Below the pieces are notes generated by a model. It ran no database searches. It saw nothing but the letters and a program-made list of their open reading frames with translations, and was not told the origin of the DNA. This document shows, one piece after another, positions 32,495 through 44,096 of a stretch of DNA of 64,000 bases. Position numbers and translations under genes: made by a program. Within the stretch, counting starts at the first letter, position 1; each line of letters opens with the position of its first letter. The DNA comes from Paulownia fortunei (lineage: Eukaryota; Streptophyta; Magnoliopsida; Lamiales; Paulowniaceae): the NCBI GenBank assembly GCA_019321725.1, contig CM033114.1, positions 15,976,278 to 16,040,277 on the forward strand, read 5' to 3'.

Positions 32495-35131
32495 ATGCGT
32501 AAGACTAGGAATCTTGACTTGGATTATTTTGATCCAGAAATTGAGCGAACTCTTTGAGCTATTAGAGCAGCGAAAAGAGTTGACGATCAAACCATGGTGG
32601 ATAGCACCAATAATGTTAATGTGAACGCCAATCTTCCATTGCAACAACCACCACCACAATGAGCTATTCGGTACTATTTTCAACCAACCATGAACCAAAA
32701 CTACTCCAGGATAGCTCAAAAATCGATCAATGCCAATAATTTTGAAATTAAACCAGCTCTCATTAGCATGGTGAAACAAAACTAATTTGGAGGAAGTGCG
32801 GTGGTGGATCCAAATACGCACTTAGCTATGTTTTTGGAGATTTGTGACACCATCAAAATGAATGGAGTGCCCAATGATGCAATTAGACTTCGCTTATTTC
32901 CATTCTCTCTCTGAGACAAAGCTAGGCTATGGTTACAATCTTTTGCACCATGTAGCATACCGAGTTGGAATGACTTGACACAAAAATTCCTTGCTAAGTA
33001 CTTTCCACCAAGCAAGACACTTCAACTCAAGAGTGAGATAGCTCAATTCCGTCAACAAGATTTTAAGCCACTATATGAAGCTTGGGAGAGGTTTAAAGAT
33101 TTTCTAAGAAGGTGTCCTCAACATGGTTATGAGGATTAGCAGCAGGTACAATACATTAATTTGAATGGGCAAACTCGAACCATAATAGATGCTGCCACAG
33201 GTGGGACTTTGATGTCTAAGACTACAAATGAAGCACATATTTTGCTGGAGGAGATGGCTACTAATAGCTATCAATGGCCTTCTGAGAGGTCTTTCATAAA
33301 AAAGGTTGCTGGTGTTCTTGAGGTAGATTCATTTACACAATTAGCTGCACAAGTTTCTGCTCTTTCTAACCAAATTGCAGCTTGGACTTCTAATGGAGCT
33401 TCTCAAGGAATGGACTCCATGACATCCACCAGTACTTCATTTATGGACACCAAAGGTAATGAGTAGGTAAACTTTGTCAATAATCGTAATTTTAATTTCA
33501 AGGGACATCAACTACCTACTCACTACCATCCGAGCCTTAGAAATCATGAGAATTTTTTCTATGTCAATAATCGAAATGTGCTTCAACCCCCACCAAGTTA
33601 CAACAATCCACCACATCCAAACCTTCAAGTAGGTGAGAAAAAGGCATTTATGGAGGATTTGATCAGCACTTTCATTGATGAGACAAGAGCCCGATTGAAT
33701 AAAGATAAAGCGAAGATAGACAACATTGAGACTCAATTGGGACACCTAGCTTCAAATTTAAGAGCTAAAATGATATCAATGGAGACTCAAGTTGGACAGC
33801 TTGCTACTGAAATTAATGCACAAAAACATAAAGAAAACAATACAAAAATAAATCTAAGAGAGCATTGCAAAGCTATCCAACTTCGAAGTGGAACTAAAAT
33901 CAAGGGGCCGAATATGCAAAGTTCTAAAGTTGATGAGCCAATGGCAAGCACCTCAAGTGAAAGTCCTATGGAGAAACAACCAAATGAAGAAGAAATGCAA
34001 TCAAATAAACAAACAGGGGCTAAGAAACTAAAATCTACTCCTAACTTTGAAACTTCTAAATTTAATGTTCCCATTCATTTTCCATAAAGATTTCAAAAGA
34101 AAATGATTGATTCACAATTTGCAAAATTTTTGGAAATCTTCAAAAAAATTCATATTAATATTCTTTTTGCAGATGCTCTTGAGAAAATGCCCAACTACGC
34201 CAAGTTCATGAAAGATGTGATGTCAAGAAAAAGGCGATTGATGGAGTTTGAAACCGTGAATCTCACAGAGGAGTGTAATGCCATTTTACAGAAAGAGCTT
34301 CCTCAAAAATTGAAGGATCCAGGGAGTTTTACTATTCTTTATACCATAGGAGGATCTTTCTTTGATAAAGCATTATGTGATCTTGGAGCAAGTATTAATT
34401 TGATGTCACTTTCTATTTTCAGAAAATTAGGAATTGGAGAAGTCAAGCCATCCACTATCACCTTGCAATTGGCAGATAGGTCTCTCACTTATCTAAGAGG
34501 AGTTGTTGAAGATGTATTGGTAAAAGTGGATAAGTTCATATTTCCTGCAGATTTTGTGGTGTTAGTTATGGAGGAAGACCAAGAAATTCCTTTAATTCTT
34601 GGTCGACCATTCCTTGCTACAGGGCGTGCTTTGATTGATGTGCAACGTGGTGAATTAACTCTAAGAATTAATAAGGATGAAGTGATGTTTAACATTTATT
34701 GTGCATTGAAGTTTCAAGAGGAACCACATACTTGTAATAGGATTGAAATGTTAGAAACTTGCTTACATGATCATTTTCTCAAATAAATTCCTATCGAACC
34801 CTTAGAGAGATGCATTGTTCATTCCATAATGCAAGGTAATGGCCATGATATTGATAATGATGATTTAATGCATTACTTGCTCTTTCTTGAATCAGGAGAG
34901 GTGGAGTTGAAAAAGGATAAATGCAAGGAAGCAATAGGAGATACCACAATCAAGGAACAAATAATATCACTGGAGTTGAAAGCACTTCCCGAGCATTTGC
35001 GGTATGAATTTCTAGGTGCTAACAACATATATCCGGTAATTATTTCTACATCCTTATCTCCTTTAGAGGTTGAGAAATTGTTTCGTGTTTTAAGAAAGCA
35101 TAAATCTACTATTGGTTGGTCAATTCTAATT
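32495..35131 (+). pseudogene. Athila-like gag-protease frame with eight premature stops
   Basis: One frame runs from ATG at 32495 for 879 codons without an indel. It is interrupted by TGA at 32555, 32660 and 32912; TAA at 32783, 34085 and 34784; and TAG at 33137 and 33464. Gag covers about the first 530 codons (FGGSAVVDPNTHLAMFLEIC, KFLAKYFPPSKT, RRCPQHGY, EEMATNSYQWPSERS, coiled-coil-like ETQLGHLASNLRAKM). The protease follows, with active site ALCDLGASINLMS (DLGAS codons 34379-34393) and ILGRPFLATGRALIDV. Open pieces at 33161-33466, 33578-34087, 34103-34786 and 34829-35134 belong to this one gene. A one-base frameshift near 35115-35135 precedes RT. The protein cannot be made intact. Confidence 0.92.
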
Positions 35132-35273
35132 TAAAAGGTAGTAGTCCTTCAATTGTTATGTATAAACTCTTAATGGAAGAATCTTACAAACTATCTACTG
35201 AATATCAACATAGACTAAATCCTGCAATGAAAGAGGTTGTAAGAAATGAAGTCTTGAAATGGTTGAATGCTGG
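35116..35273 (+). pseudogene. Athila-like RT, truncated N-terminus
   Basis: After the frameshift the frame reads SPSIVMYKLLMEESYK and RLNPAMKEVVRNEVLKWLNA, the entry to RT. It ends at about 35273, where unrelated sequence begins. RT palm, RNase H, integrase and 3' LTR are absent, so the element was cut here. Confidence 0.85.
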
Positions 35274-37364
35274 ACGTGCAAACAAAATCATTAGAGTTGC
35301 AGTTTGGACCCAACCAAAACAGAACAGAGAAATCTGGCTTTGGGTGTATTAGCGAAAAGATAGTCCATTCCATTATTAGATTGAATAGCCAAGAGTTTGT
35401 CACATAAATAAAAGTGATGACAGAAAGTTGTAGACAGAGTTGAGGTCACTGATTGGAGATTGGGTGATGTGGGAGCATGAGCATGCATGTGAGAAAGAAA
35501 AGTCTATAAGAACCATAAAAAGGGACAAAATGAGAGGATGAAACATTAACCCGACCATTTCTGCACAGGGAAAAACTAATGGCTAAAAAGTTTTCAAATT
35601 CTTTTACTAAACCTACAAATTTCATCACCAATCCTTCACCACATGACAAACACAGTGCCATATACGTACCCTTTTCTCATAATAAAATTGAATTTATGTT
35701 AAAGAGATACGAGGAGGAGAAGGAGAAGTCTCATAAATACTAAAATTAATAACATAAAAACTAGTTGACAATCTCTCTCAACGTTCCTCAAGGGTAGACC
35801 ATTAAACAAACTTGTAGCTTAGCGCCAAAGGAAAATAACATAATTCTCCTACAGTTATTATCTTAAGCCAAAGTTCCAAATCCCAAAGTATCGAAAACCT
35901 ACCATCTAAGGTCCAAGTGCCAGCTACTCCTTTAAGCCCCTTAATTCTTAGGCCTATCGACCTACCTAACCCCCACGCTACGTTCTTTGACCATTAGCTA
36001 AGTATGTCACCTTTCCCCAACCTCTAAGGCCTCCTATGTCTCATGACCCCTATCGGGTTTACCCATCTCACATAGCTTTTAAGAATTAAATATTTAATAC
36101 TTCATGGTACTTGTTTAATGAGTTTGTATAATATGACCGATTGTCTTAGCATTGGAACTTATTTAATCTTCAGCTAATATGAATTGCTATTCATTTTTTA
36201 TTTTTCCACTTTTTTAGATAGAGAGACTAATGATTTTGTTGGTTTTCTTGGCTAGTTTTTTTTAAGTAGGTTTCAAGGTTCACTAGAATTTATTAAATAT
36301 TGAGGTGGGACGAACCATATAAAGTTCTATTTTAGTTTTTGGATGATATTGTAAACTAAATTTTAAATGAATGAACTATATAGCAATCTGTTAATTTAAC
36401 TCTAGTGTGTGATGTTATTTATCAAATTGAAAAGTGCACAACCAAAATATTATGGTATTATTTCCTGAGGGATTATCCATTGTATTGCTATTGATAGGCA
36501 TCTCAAAATTTACAGAAGACAACTTGCAAGTTTTCAAAAACTAATTTTGATTTTTCACTAAGTCATTGTCTAGCATAATAAGCTTTACCAATATATATTT
36601 ACTGATGACAACAATCAGCATCCATATATAAGTATTGCATGATATGGTTGTGTTACCAACTTCAAAAGTCGAGAGAAAATAGGTTTAAAGCAGTAATGTC
36701 CTGTAGATTGCATTTGATTGAATGGTTGGGATTTGAGGGAATGATTTGACTATAAAGATTTCAAAAGACTCAAATATTAAGTGAATTGCAAATATGTCAT
36801 AATGATTGAAAAAATAACTTAAAACAGTTACTACAGTATTTGAATTCCTACTGATTAGATATTATCCATACAAGTGCAAGAAATTTACTATTACAAATTT
36901 GAAATCGTTAGCCCCCAAAACCTCTAATCCAAATGCAACCGCAGTATCATCTCCTTATACTTGCTCAGAATTAGAATTAAGCCAACAGCACCAATTACTA
37001 AAGTTCTCTCCTTTAAATAGTATTTACCAAAATGAAAAATCATAAAACAAGATATAGATGGCAAAGCAAGAAACAAGAACTGGAGAAGGTTACTAGCATC
37101 AGCATACCTCTGTGTGCTTCTAGGAATTTGTAGATATCATCAACATACACTAAAGTTACCAGTTAACATTTGCATCTTCTACTCTCTACTATCAGATACC
37201 TTGGTTTTTGGAAAGAATAAATAAAAATATTCAGTAAACATGATTGGAATATCATTCTTGATATTGCAATAGCAAATAATCCAAGAAAATATCTAAGCAA
37301 AGTCCTTGCTTTGAGCAGTATAAATCGTCGCAAAAGTTTTTCTTAAATTCAACCTTTGCTTAGT
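35274..37364. other. non-coding repeats, including a LINE-like remnant
   Basis: 35690-36070 is homologous on the same strand to 8500-9040, the LINE-like tail and zf region, with the shared CTTCC-rich and GTTCCTCAAGGGTAGACC blocks. The rest (36070-37364) is AT-rich, with no gene or element end that I can support. Frames at 35291-35661 are spurious. Confidence 0.5.
35470..35600. repeat. dispersed direct repeat, copy 1
   Basis: Matches 37985-38105, sharing AAGTCTATAAGAACCATA-like, CCATTTCTGCACAG and GGCTAAAAAGTTTTCAA blocks. It may be part of the LINE-like family's flank. Function unknown. Confidence 0.6.
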
Positions 37365-37505
37365 TTTCCTCTACTCTTGGAGATTTTATCTTCATCCATA
37401 TCAAATTATGCATCACCATTCTGTGGCTTCATAGCTTCCTTTTTAAGAAGCATGGCTTCTACACCATCTTTCCCACCAAAATAATTCACATTTATCAAAG
37501 CTGAA
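37365..37505 (-). pseudogene. possible decayed exon, family unknown
   Basis: A minus-strand stretch starting after a TTCAG that could be a splice acceptor reads LINVNYFGGKDGVEAMLLKK and continues EAMKPQNGDA. After one TAA it reads FDMDEDKISKSRGKLSKG. The charged, non-repetitive composition looks coding, unlike the flanks. It lies downstream, on the same strand, of the exon-like ORF at 38775-38990. I do not recognise the family. Confidence 0.3.
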
Positions 37506-38774
37506 CACTATCAGCTTCATTTAGTGAAAAGTGAAATATCCAAGAAAAAGAAACAAGAGTTTTTTACACCAAACATCCAAAAACTTAAAAAATTTACTCA
37601 ATAATTCTCGTAAATATTGCTTGTGCATTTTCTAATATTTGCATAACGAACTCCATAAATTAAAAAATGACCAATATGTTGGAATAGAACTTTTACGGCT
37701 ACAGAAGCTCGGAATATCAATCTATATACAATCTCATAATGGCCTTTTATAAACATCAGACTGCCAAAAGGCAGCAGTAGTATCCACTAATTCACAAATT
37801 CTTTGAGAAACCCTACCTTAATTAACAAATAAAAGAAAAAGATACATATGTTTTCATTCTCTCTCTTTGGCAACCATCTTGTCGGTTGCATAGTTCTAGA
37901 CTAGTAGCAAAGACAGAAGCAAACTCAAAAATAGCTACCACCATTTTTATGGAACATTGATTGGGACTGGATGATGCAGGAGAATGTGCAAGCATATAAA
38001 AGGGAACTCTATAAGAATCATAGAAATGGACAAAGAGAGGCTGAAGTTAACCTAACCATTTCTACACAGAAAAAACAAATGGCTGAAAAGTTTTCAATAA
38101 TGTGAGACTGCACCCCCTTCCTAACCTGATGGTTCCACTAGGGCAGAGTCCAAATAATTTGCTCGATTATTATTATAACTGTCAAACTTAAGCCAGTGTT
38201 GGACATGTGAAAAAATGTAAATTATTATGACTGATGCTAAAGAGACGAAAGTTCTTGTAAAATTTGTTTTAAAGGAAATGATGCTGCGCCAAATACATCA
38301 TGGTGATATTACACACAAGATCAAATGCAACAGTTTCTTCATCAAATTTGTTCATACTTAAATTTTCTTCCCTTTTTATTCTAAAAAACATTTACCTAAC
38401 CAAAAAGTACTAAAAATTTTAGTTTTTGATTTCATTTATTTTTAACTAGACACCCTGTGCTCTATATACAATAATCAAAATCCTGATCAAAGTTCCTTAG
38501 ATTCCAAAGATACAAACCTTTATAAAAGAATTACTGAAAACTTAAGCATTTCTCACTAAAAACAAATCCTTACCTTCCCAGATTATGGATTAAATTATGT
38601 TCCTGGAGCTTGCACAAAGTAATCAACTAGCATAAATACAAGCTTCTCTGTAAAAAAATATGTGTTGTTCAGGATTAACCCTTCTCTTTTTTTTTGCCGT
38701 TCGAGGAATCGCATAAGGCATATTAGCTATGGCATAAAAAATTATATCAGATATTAAAATTTCTAACTAGATAA
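37506..38774. other. unassigned AT-rich sequence
   Basis: Apart from the repeat at 37985-38105, nothing recognisable. It could be intron if the two exon-like patches belong to one gene. Confidence 0.35.
37985..38105. repeat. dispersed direct repeat, copy 2
   Basis: Counterpart of 35470-35600, with blocks ACTCTATAAGAATCATA, CCATTTCTACACAG and GGCTGAAAAGTTTTCAA. The two differ by scattered substitutions. Confidence 0.6.
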
Positions 38775-38990
38775 TCAAGGTAGGTAGCAGGTCTGATAAA
38801 GAATAAGTTTATGATTACCGACTGGTTTGGGATCATCTTCATTGTCATCTAACAAGGAATCAGTTGTTGGAATATAATGTAATAAATTCATAACAAGGAG
38901 AATCCACATCGAACTAAGGAGCGCTACAGCACATAATAGTCGTAACATTTTGAGTACAGTCTTGCACAGGTGATACATGACCCCATAAGG
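38775..38990 (-). pseudogene. possible host exon next to solo LTR, family unknown
   Basis: The minus frame reads VSPYGVMYHLCKTVLKMLRL, then a hydrophobic stretch (ALLSSMWILLVMNLL) that could be a membrane segment, then an acidic tail, LLDDNEDDPKPVG. A GGTAATC resembling a splice donor follows that tail. Upstream it runs to the edge of Copia LTR E (39011). The 67-codon ORF from the internal Met is the track that can be delimited. No family is recognised, and it could be chance. Confidence 0.3.
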
Positions 38991-39010
38991 CGAAACCTCA
39001 ATAATATTTA

Positions 39011-41148
39011 TGTTAGAGTAGTGCCCGGCGTGCCAATTGTTCTGGTCGTTCTTATACTCTTGTGAATCATTCTTATTTATATTAATATCATTTAAATGGC
39101 AATCTTTATCTTAAATTCATCATAAGAATTAGATAAAGTCCTTAGATCACACATAACTATAGGGCATGATTGCGCATATGATGGTGATCGTGGAATATAC
39201 CTCTAAGGGTGTGATCTTAAAACGTTCCAAGTTAAGGATCAATGAGATGGGACATCATTGATCCCATTGAAACTTGCGCATACGATGCAGGTTCGAAAGG
39301 AGGATGCCTCGTTCTATAGGTATTGGTGTGGAGACACTAGTGCATATATGCGGGTGCTTGTTGGGAACAAGTACACTGAACAACCCCACCTGAAAATTTT
39401 CAATTAGAAATATTCTATTGTCGAATGGAAATTTTCTCGTTACGATAGTGTAAGAATTAGTCCTAGGACTTGAGACACCATGGTAATCTTGTGCATGACA
39501 TGTTGTACTTTGATATATTTTTTTATTGCATGACAATCACAAGGGGTTTATATTGGGTATAATATCTTCATGTATGGAGATTAATGAGTGGCCAACAAAG
39601 GATCCGTCACCTATTTAGATGAATAGGTGAATCTCCTATATGTTCCACTATACTTGACTCTAAAATCCTTGGCCAAGGTTGGATGAAAATTAGACATGGG
39701 ATTTTTTAATTATTCATCATCGAGTCAAGCTACTAGGAATGAAAACATAGTTATTGACCTAATTGGGTTTCGACTTAACATTCATGCCCTAGGCTCAATC
39801 AGAAGATTAGATGACGGAAGGACCGTACTTTCATGGTATTCGTAACTGAAATAGGTTCGCACATTCACCTTAGACTAGGAGTCATGATGCATTGTTAGAT
39901 GTTTCCCATATCTTGTGGGTTCTTGGAATTAATGAATTAATTTCAAGAGAATTAATTAATTGGATTAATTAATCAGAACCATTAATTGTTCAACTAAATC
40001 ACAAGAGTTGTGAGCCCACAGCTAGTTTAAAGTGAACCTAAGGGGTCACACACAAAACTTAGACAAGTTCATTTCTAGCCTCGAAATTAATCTAAGTGTT
40101 GGATTAAATTAATTAATATAATTAATTAATGGGGTTAAATTAATTCAAGTGTGGAATTAATTCAATTAATTAATTAGATTAATTGATTGGACCTAATTGG
40201 ATTAGGAAGTCTAATTGGAATATTTAATTAATTGATTGGATCAATTAAGTAAGATGGGTCTAATTAATTAAATAAATAAATTTAATTGATTGAATCAATT
40301 AAAATAGAGTCTAATTGATTACTTAGGCCTAAGCCCATTAGATATGCGCATGTAGGAAGCCCATTAGGAAATTGGATTGGTAATCCAATTCCTAGAGGAA
40401 GTTGAATTTTTCAATTTTTAAGAGGTAATAAGAAAAAAAAAGTGCTTATGGGATAAAGAAACTTACCAAAAGAGTTGGAGATAAGAAAGGAAGAAAAGTC
40501 CTATATAGAAAAGACTTGTGGTTGCCTTTATTGACAATCTTCTTGGATATTTTTATGGGAATTTTAATTGCTGATTTTTGTGAAGAAAAATAGTTTTCTT
40601 TCATCCCCAAAAATTCGTCCCTCCTTTCCTTTCAATCTCCAAATGTTCACCAACCTTTTATCTAGTTTAATTCTTGATTTAATTGTTGAATTAAAAATTA
40701 AATTAAACACCTAAAACACTAATTGTTAGTGTGTTCTTGTTCCAAACAAAATCATTTTAGGATAGAATTATCGAATCGAAAACTACTAGCATAGGATTCG
40801 GTTGCGAGTGGGCATCCAAGGTGTGGATACCGTTAGAGGGATAACATTTGGAATCCTAGAAGTGAATTAAATTTCAATTAAAGGGGATTTGAATTAAAGA
40901 ATATGGAGATACTTTCATGCAGGGATAACGATTTGAATCGTTTCAATCCCTGCATCAGTCGGAGAGCAAATCAAGATAAGAGTTTGTGAAACATTCTTAC
41001 TTTAACTATCAGAAAACGCACAACTGAATAATCGCGAAAGGGTTCTGAAATTCATTTTAATTACATGTGATCTAATATATATTCATATTTTTTGAAAAAT
41101 TTTAAATTCCGCTGCGAAGACGTCACCCGAAATCGCGCAAACCCAACA
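39011..41148 (+). mobile_element. Copia LTR E, solo LTR
   Basis: Complete 2138-base member of the long-LTR family, starting TGTTAGAGTAGTGCCCGG and ending AAACCCAACA. It has no internal Copia sequence on either side. The flanks ATTTA (39006-39010) and ATTTT (41149-41153) agree at four of five bases, a plausible decayed 5-base target duplication. That fits a solo LTR left by recombination between the two LTRs of one insertion. It contains no MITE and serves as the family reference here. The 93-codon minus frame within it is LTR text. Confidence 0.85.
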
Positions 41149-42175
41149 ATTTTATCAAACATATTAAGTTATATGAGTTCTAGGTTTTGGAGTGTTTCCA
41201 ATGCTCTTATCAATATTCTCATATTCAGCACTCCGATGGTAAATACTAACCAAGTTAAATAACTTCTGTATACACACGCTTTGTGAAATTTAAATATCCC
41301 TGCTACAAAAAAGTGTTCCAAAAACTATCCAGTACAAAATGTCCTTGTATTAGTATTTTTGTGTTTATTAATTATTGCAGGTTTTAGCAGGAATCATGAG
41401 ACTCCCACGCAATAAAAAAAAAAAAGACTAGTCAATGTATTTCTGACCGTGATTAGAAAAACATTAGTGCCTGATGCTGCCATTAGTGCCAAGCAGATTC
41501 TTTAGCCTTAAAGACCAATCTACCCTCAATTCCCCCACTCACCTGTCTTTACACAAATTACTCCCACTAACAACAATTATAAACAAAAACATCAAGTTTC
41601 AGAATGAATAAAGAGATCATTGTTTGCTCTAATTGAAAGCAGTACACTTTATTGCCAAAATGATTACACAAGACAAGAAAACTTTGGAAGAGAAATGTAG
41701 ATTAAAACCCCGTTTCAGATTCAGTATATTGCGGAACTAGGAGGTTGACAAACAAATCCAATACTTATTTCTTGGATTCTTTCTCCCAGGGAAAAACCAA
41801 AAAGGAACAAGAAAAAGAGGGGAAAAAGAAGAAGAAATATTGTTTGTTTCTTGAATCGATCAACCGCTGCAACCAAAAATCATTCTTTCTTTCCCCAATC
41901 GAATTCCATTTAAAGGGAAAAAAATAAAATAATAAAAGACAAGTTAAAATTAAGACCCACAAATTGCTTTACTCCCTGTCGCCTCGTGCCATAACTTCAA
42001 GCAATAAAGTGACCGTCAGAGAGACTTCATTTTCTTGATTTTAACTTAAAACTTGAAAAGATTCAAAATCTCACAGAATATAAATTAATCATTCAGAAGA
42101 TACAGAACATTGATTACTTACCAAATTTAAGTCCAAAGATTTTAAAATTTCACACACCCAAAGGAGAAGAGGATA
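41149..42175. other. unassigned sequence downstream of STIG1 relic
   Basis: Includes the 3' flank of the STIG1 relic. Purine-rich frames at 41745-41962 on both strands are low-complexity (E/K or F/S runs) and are not genes. Nothing else is recognised. Confidence 0.4.
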
Positions 42176-42490
42176 TTAAAAAACGAAGTTTATAAAATCC
42201 CACATTTGGCTCTGTTTGTGCAGAACATTGGTGCAAACCCCAAGGCAGCACCGCTCCCCCAGCTTACATTTCTGGCCACACCGGCGGCAGTTGTTCCGGT
42301 CACCGAGCACATTCCGGCAATGCTTCTTGCAGCAATAAAGAAGGGTTGTTCCATTTTTTGCTGATACCCCATTGCACATATTTGTGACTGCGTTGTTATA
42401 ACGTGTCCCTTTCTTGATGCTAGAAGCCAAGAATCAACTCCTTACACTCGTGTTTGCAGAAACCGATCGAGGGACACACATATCCTTCAT
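42176..42490 (-). pseudogene. STIG1-domain cysteine-rich protein, pseudogene
   Basis: STIG1-family proteins are small secreted plant proteins with a Cys-rich C-terminal domain, active at stigma or cell surface. The first ATG downstream of the TATA-like box is at 42490. The frame has 18 codons, then TGA (42434-42436), then continues in the same frame with FLASSIKKGTR and the domain. Ten Cys fall at residues 39, 53, 54, 58, 68, 71, 75, 81, 82 and 86, in a CCKKHCRNV...DRNNC..CGQKC...RCC.GVC pattern. The TGA sits where the family has an Arg-Phe-Leu-Ala motif, as expected of CGA to TGA. There is no hydrophobic signal peptide before it. A frameshift after residue 90 removes the usual last Cys cluster, and the frame ends at 42176. 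Initiation from the TTG at 42430 is very unlikely. Confidence 0.85.
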
Positions 42491-42660
42491 TCTGAGAGAG
42501 ACACACACACAGAGAGATAGAGAGAGAAAGAGAGGAAAATTTACTAATGGAAGGTGACAAATTGAAGAGGCGACCGTTGAAGGAGTGTGTAAAGTGAAAG
42601 GAGAGTGTGAATGATATCAGACACTTCGTGACAGATTTGGAGTATATAATTGTTGAATAA
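42491..42660 (-). promoter_or_regulatory. TATA-like box and CT-rich 5' leader of STIG1 relic
   Basis: On the minus strand, AATTATATAC (about 42641-42650) resembles a TATA box. It lies about 150 bases before the ATG at 42490, with no other ATG between. The leader ends in a CT/GT microsatellite (42491-42535 on the plus strand: GAGAGAGACACACACAC and GA runs), typical of plant 5' leaders. The TTTCCTCTCTTTCTC...TCAG arrangement could also serve as a splice acceptor, in which case an upstream exon holding the signal peptide would be missing. Confidence 0.5.
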
Positions 42661-42824
42661 AATGGAGAATTAAAGAAAATGAGGGGGTAACTTGGTCAAG
42701 CATCCAATGTCCGGGCATACCGCAGAACATAGCTTTTGTCCGTTAGAGTGGGGCGTAGCTTTGACTTATATTTTAGTGTAGTAGTAAATATGTCTTAAGT
42801 TAAAAGTTTATACTCAACGGATTG
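42661..42824. other. spacer between STIG1 relic and duplicated block
   Basis: Upstream flank of the STIG1 relic. No element was recognised. The duplicated block begins at 42825, at least as far as the window permits the comparison. Confidence 0.5.
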
Positions 42825-43278
42825 GTGTTTGTATTTTGGTAAATTATTTAAAATGAGCTAAAGTTAAATATTTCGTATATATGAAGATCGATTTTAACTT
42901 CTTCTTCTTTTTTTTTTAAATTTGGTACATATAAAAAACAAAGCAAAAGATTTAATTTGGTATTCAATTTTTATTTCTACAAAAATTGTGTTCGTTAAAT
43001 TTTTGTTTTGGTTACAGAATATTGAATTATTTTTTTATATTTTTTATTTAATTTTATATATAAGTTATATTTATCCATTTTTATTTTTACTAATAAAAAT
43101 TAAATAATAATAAATAAAAAACCAATTTTAAGTTAAAATAAAAAGAACAAAAATAATTGATAATTATAATCTTACTAATTATAAAACGAATCAAAAGAAA
43201 ATATAGCTTGCATTTTCAAAAGAAGTAAAAGGTTTACAAGCTTATGATATTCATTTATGGACACAAAAAGCTTGTCAA

Positions 43279-44096
43279 AGTTGGAATATTAGATTTGATG
43301 AGACAATCAAATCATTTGATTTTTCAAGAATAAACCTTATGTGTACAAGAAGGTGATGGGGAGCATGGTGAAACTTTTAATACTTTATGTTGATGACATC
43401 CTACTCATTGAAAATGATTTAAAGATATTGGATGCAACTACAACATATTTGCCTGCACAATTCCCTATGAAGGATTTGGTAGGCATAGTGTGTGCTGGGA
43501 TTTAGATCCATATGGATAGATTGACTAAGATGCTTGGATTGTTTTGATCCATTACATAACGAGATATTAAAGTAGTTTAGCATAGAAGGATCAAAGAGGA
43601 AATTTTCGCCAATGAGCTATGGGAATTCACTTTGTAAATCTTTAGCCAGGAAAGAAAAAAAAAGGCTCGCGTATCTTATGTATTCGCAATTAGAAGTATA
43701 ATTGCAATGCTATGTATAATGTTTGATGTCGCTTATGCTCTAAGTATTACAAGCAAATCTCAATCAAATCTTGATGAGAAAGATTGAAAAAGTGTGAAGT
43801 CGATTCTTAACTACTTGCAAAGAACTAATGATCTCTTCATAATATACGACAATAGAGAATTAAAACTGGAATGTTTTATTAATTCTACTTCTTGGTTTAA
43901 TATAGATAACTCAAAGTCCATGCCTATGTTTGTATTTACCCAAAGTAGTCACAAGTTGAAGCTGGAAAGAGATGATGCAAATAGCTCTTTAGCCATGCTA
44001 GCAAACACTTCTCATCAAGCGAGTAGATCATTAAAGCTATTAATTGTTGGTCGAAATGATATCTCAACAACAATTAAGATACCCCAAGTTTAATAG
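43279..44096 (+). pseudogene. Copia RT/RNase H relic, copy 2
   Basis: Duplicate of the relic at 455-1272, with the same YVDD motif, the same breaks and the same 99-codon terminal open segment. The identity of the lesions shows that the pseudogene had already decayed before the block was copied, or that both are alleles of one locus. Confidence 0.8.

Noticed and set aside
33787..34074. Antisense 95-codon frame in the Athila gag
   Set aside because: Shadow of the plus-strand gag frame, which has clear family motifs.
41745..41962. Overlapping frames on both strands downstream of the STIG1 relic
   Set aside because: Both arise from a purine/pyrimidine tract, giving K/E or F/S runs. Neither resembles a known protein.
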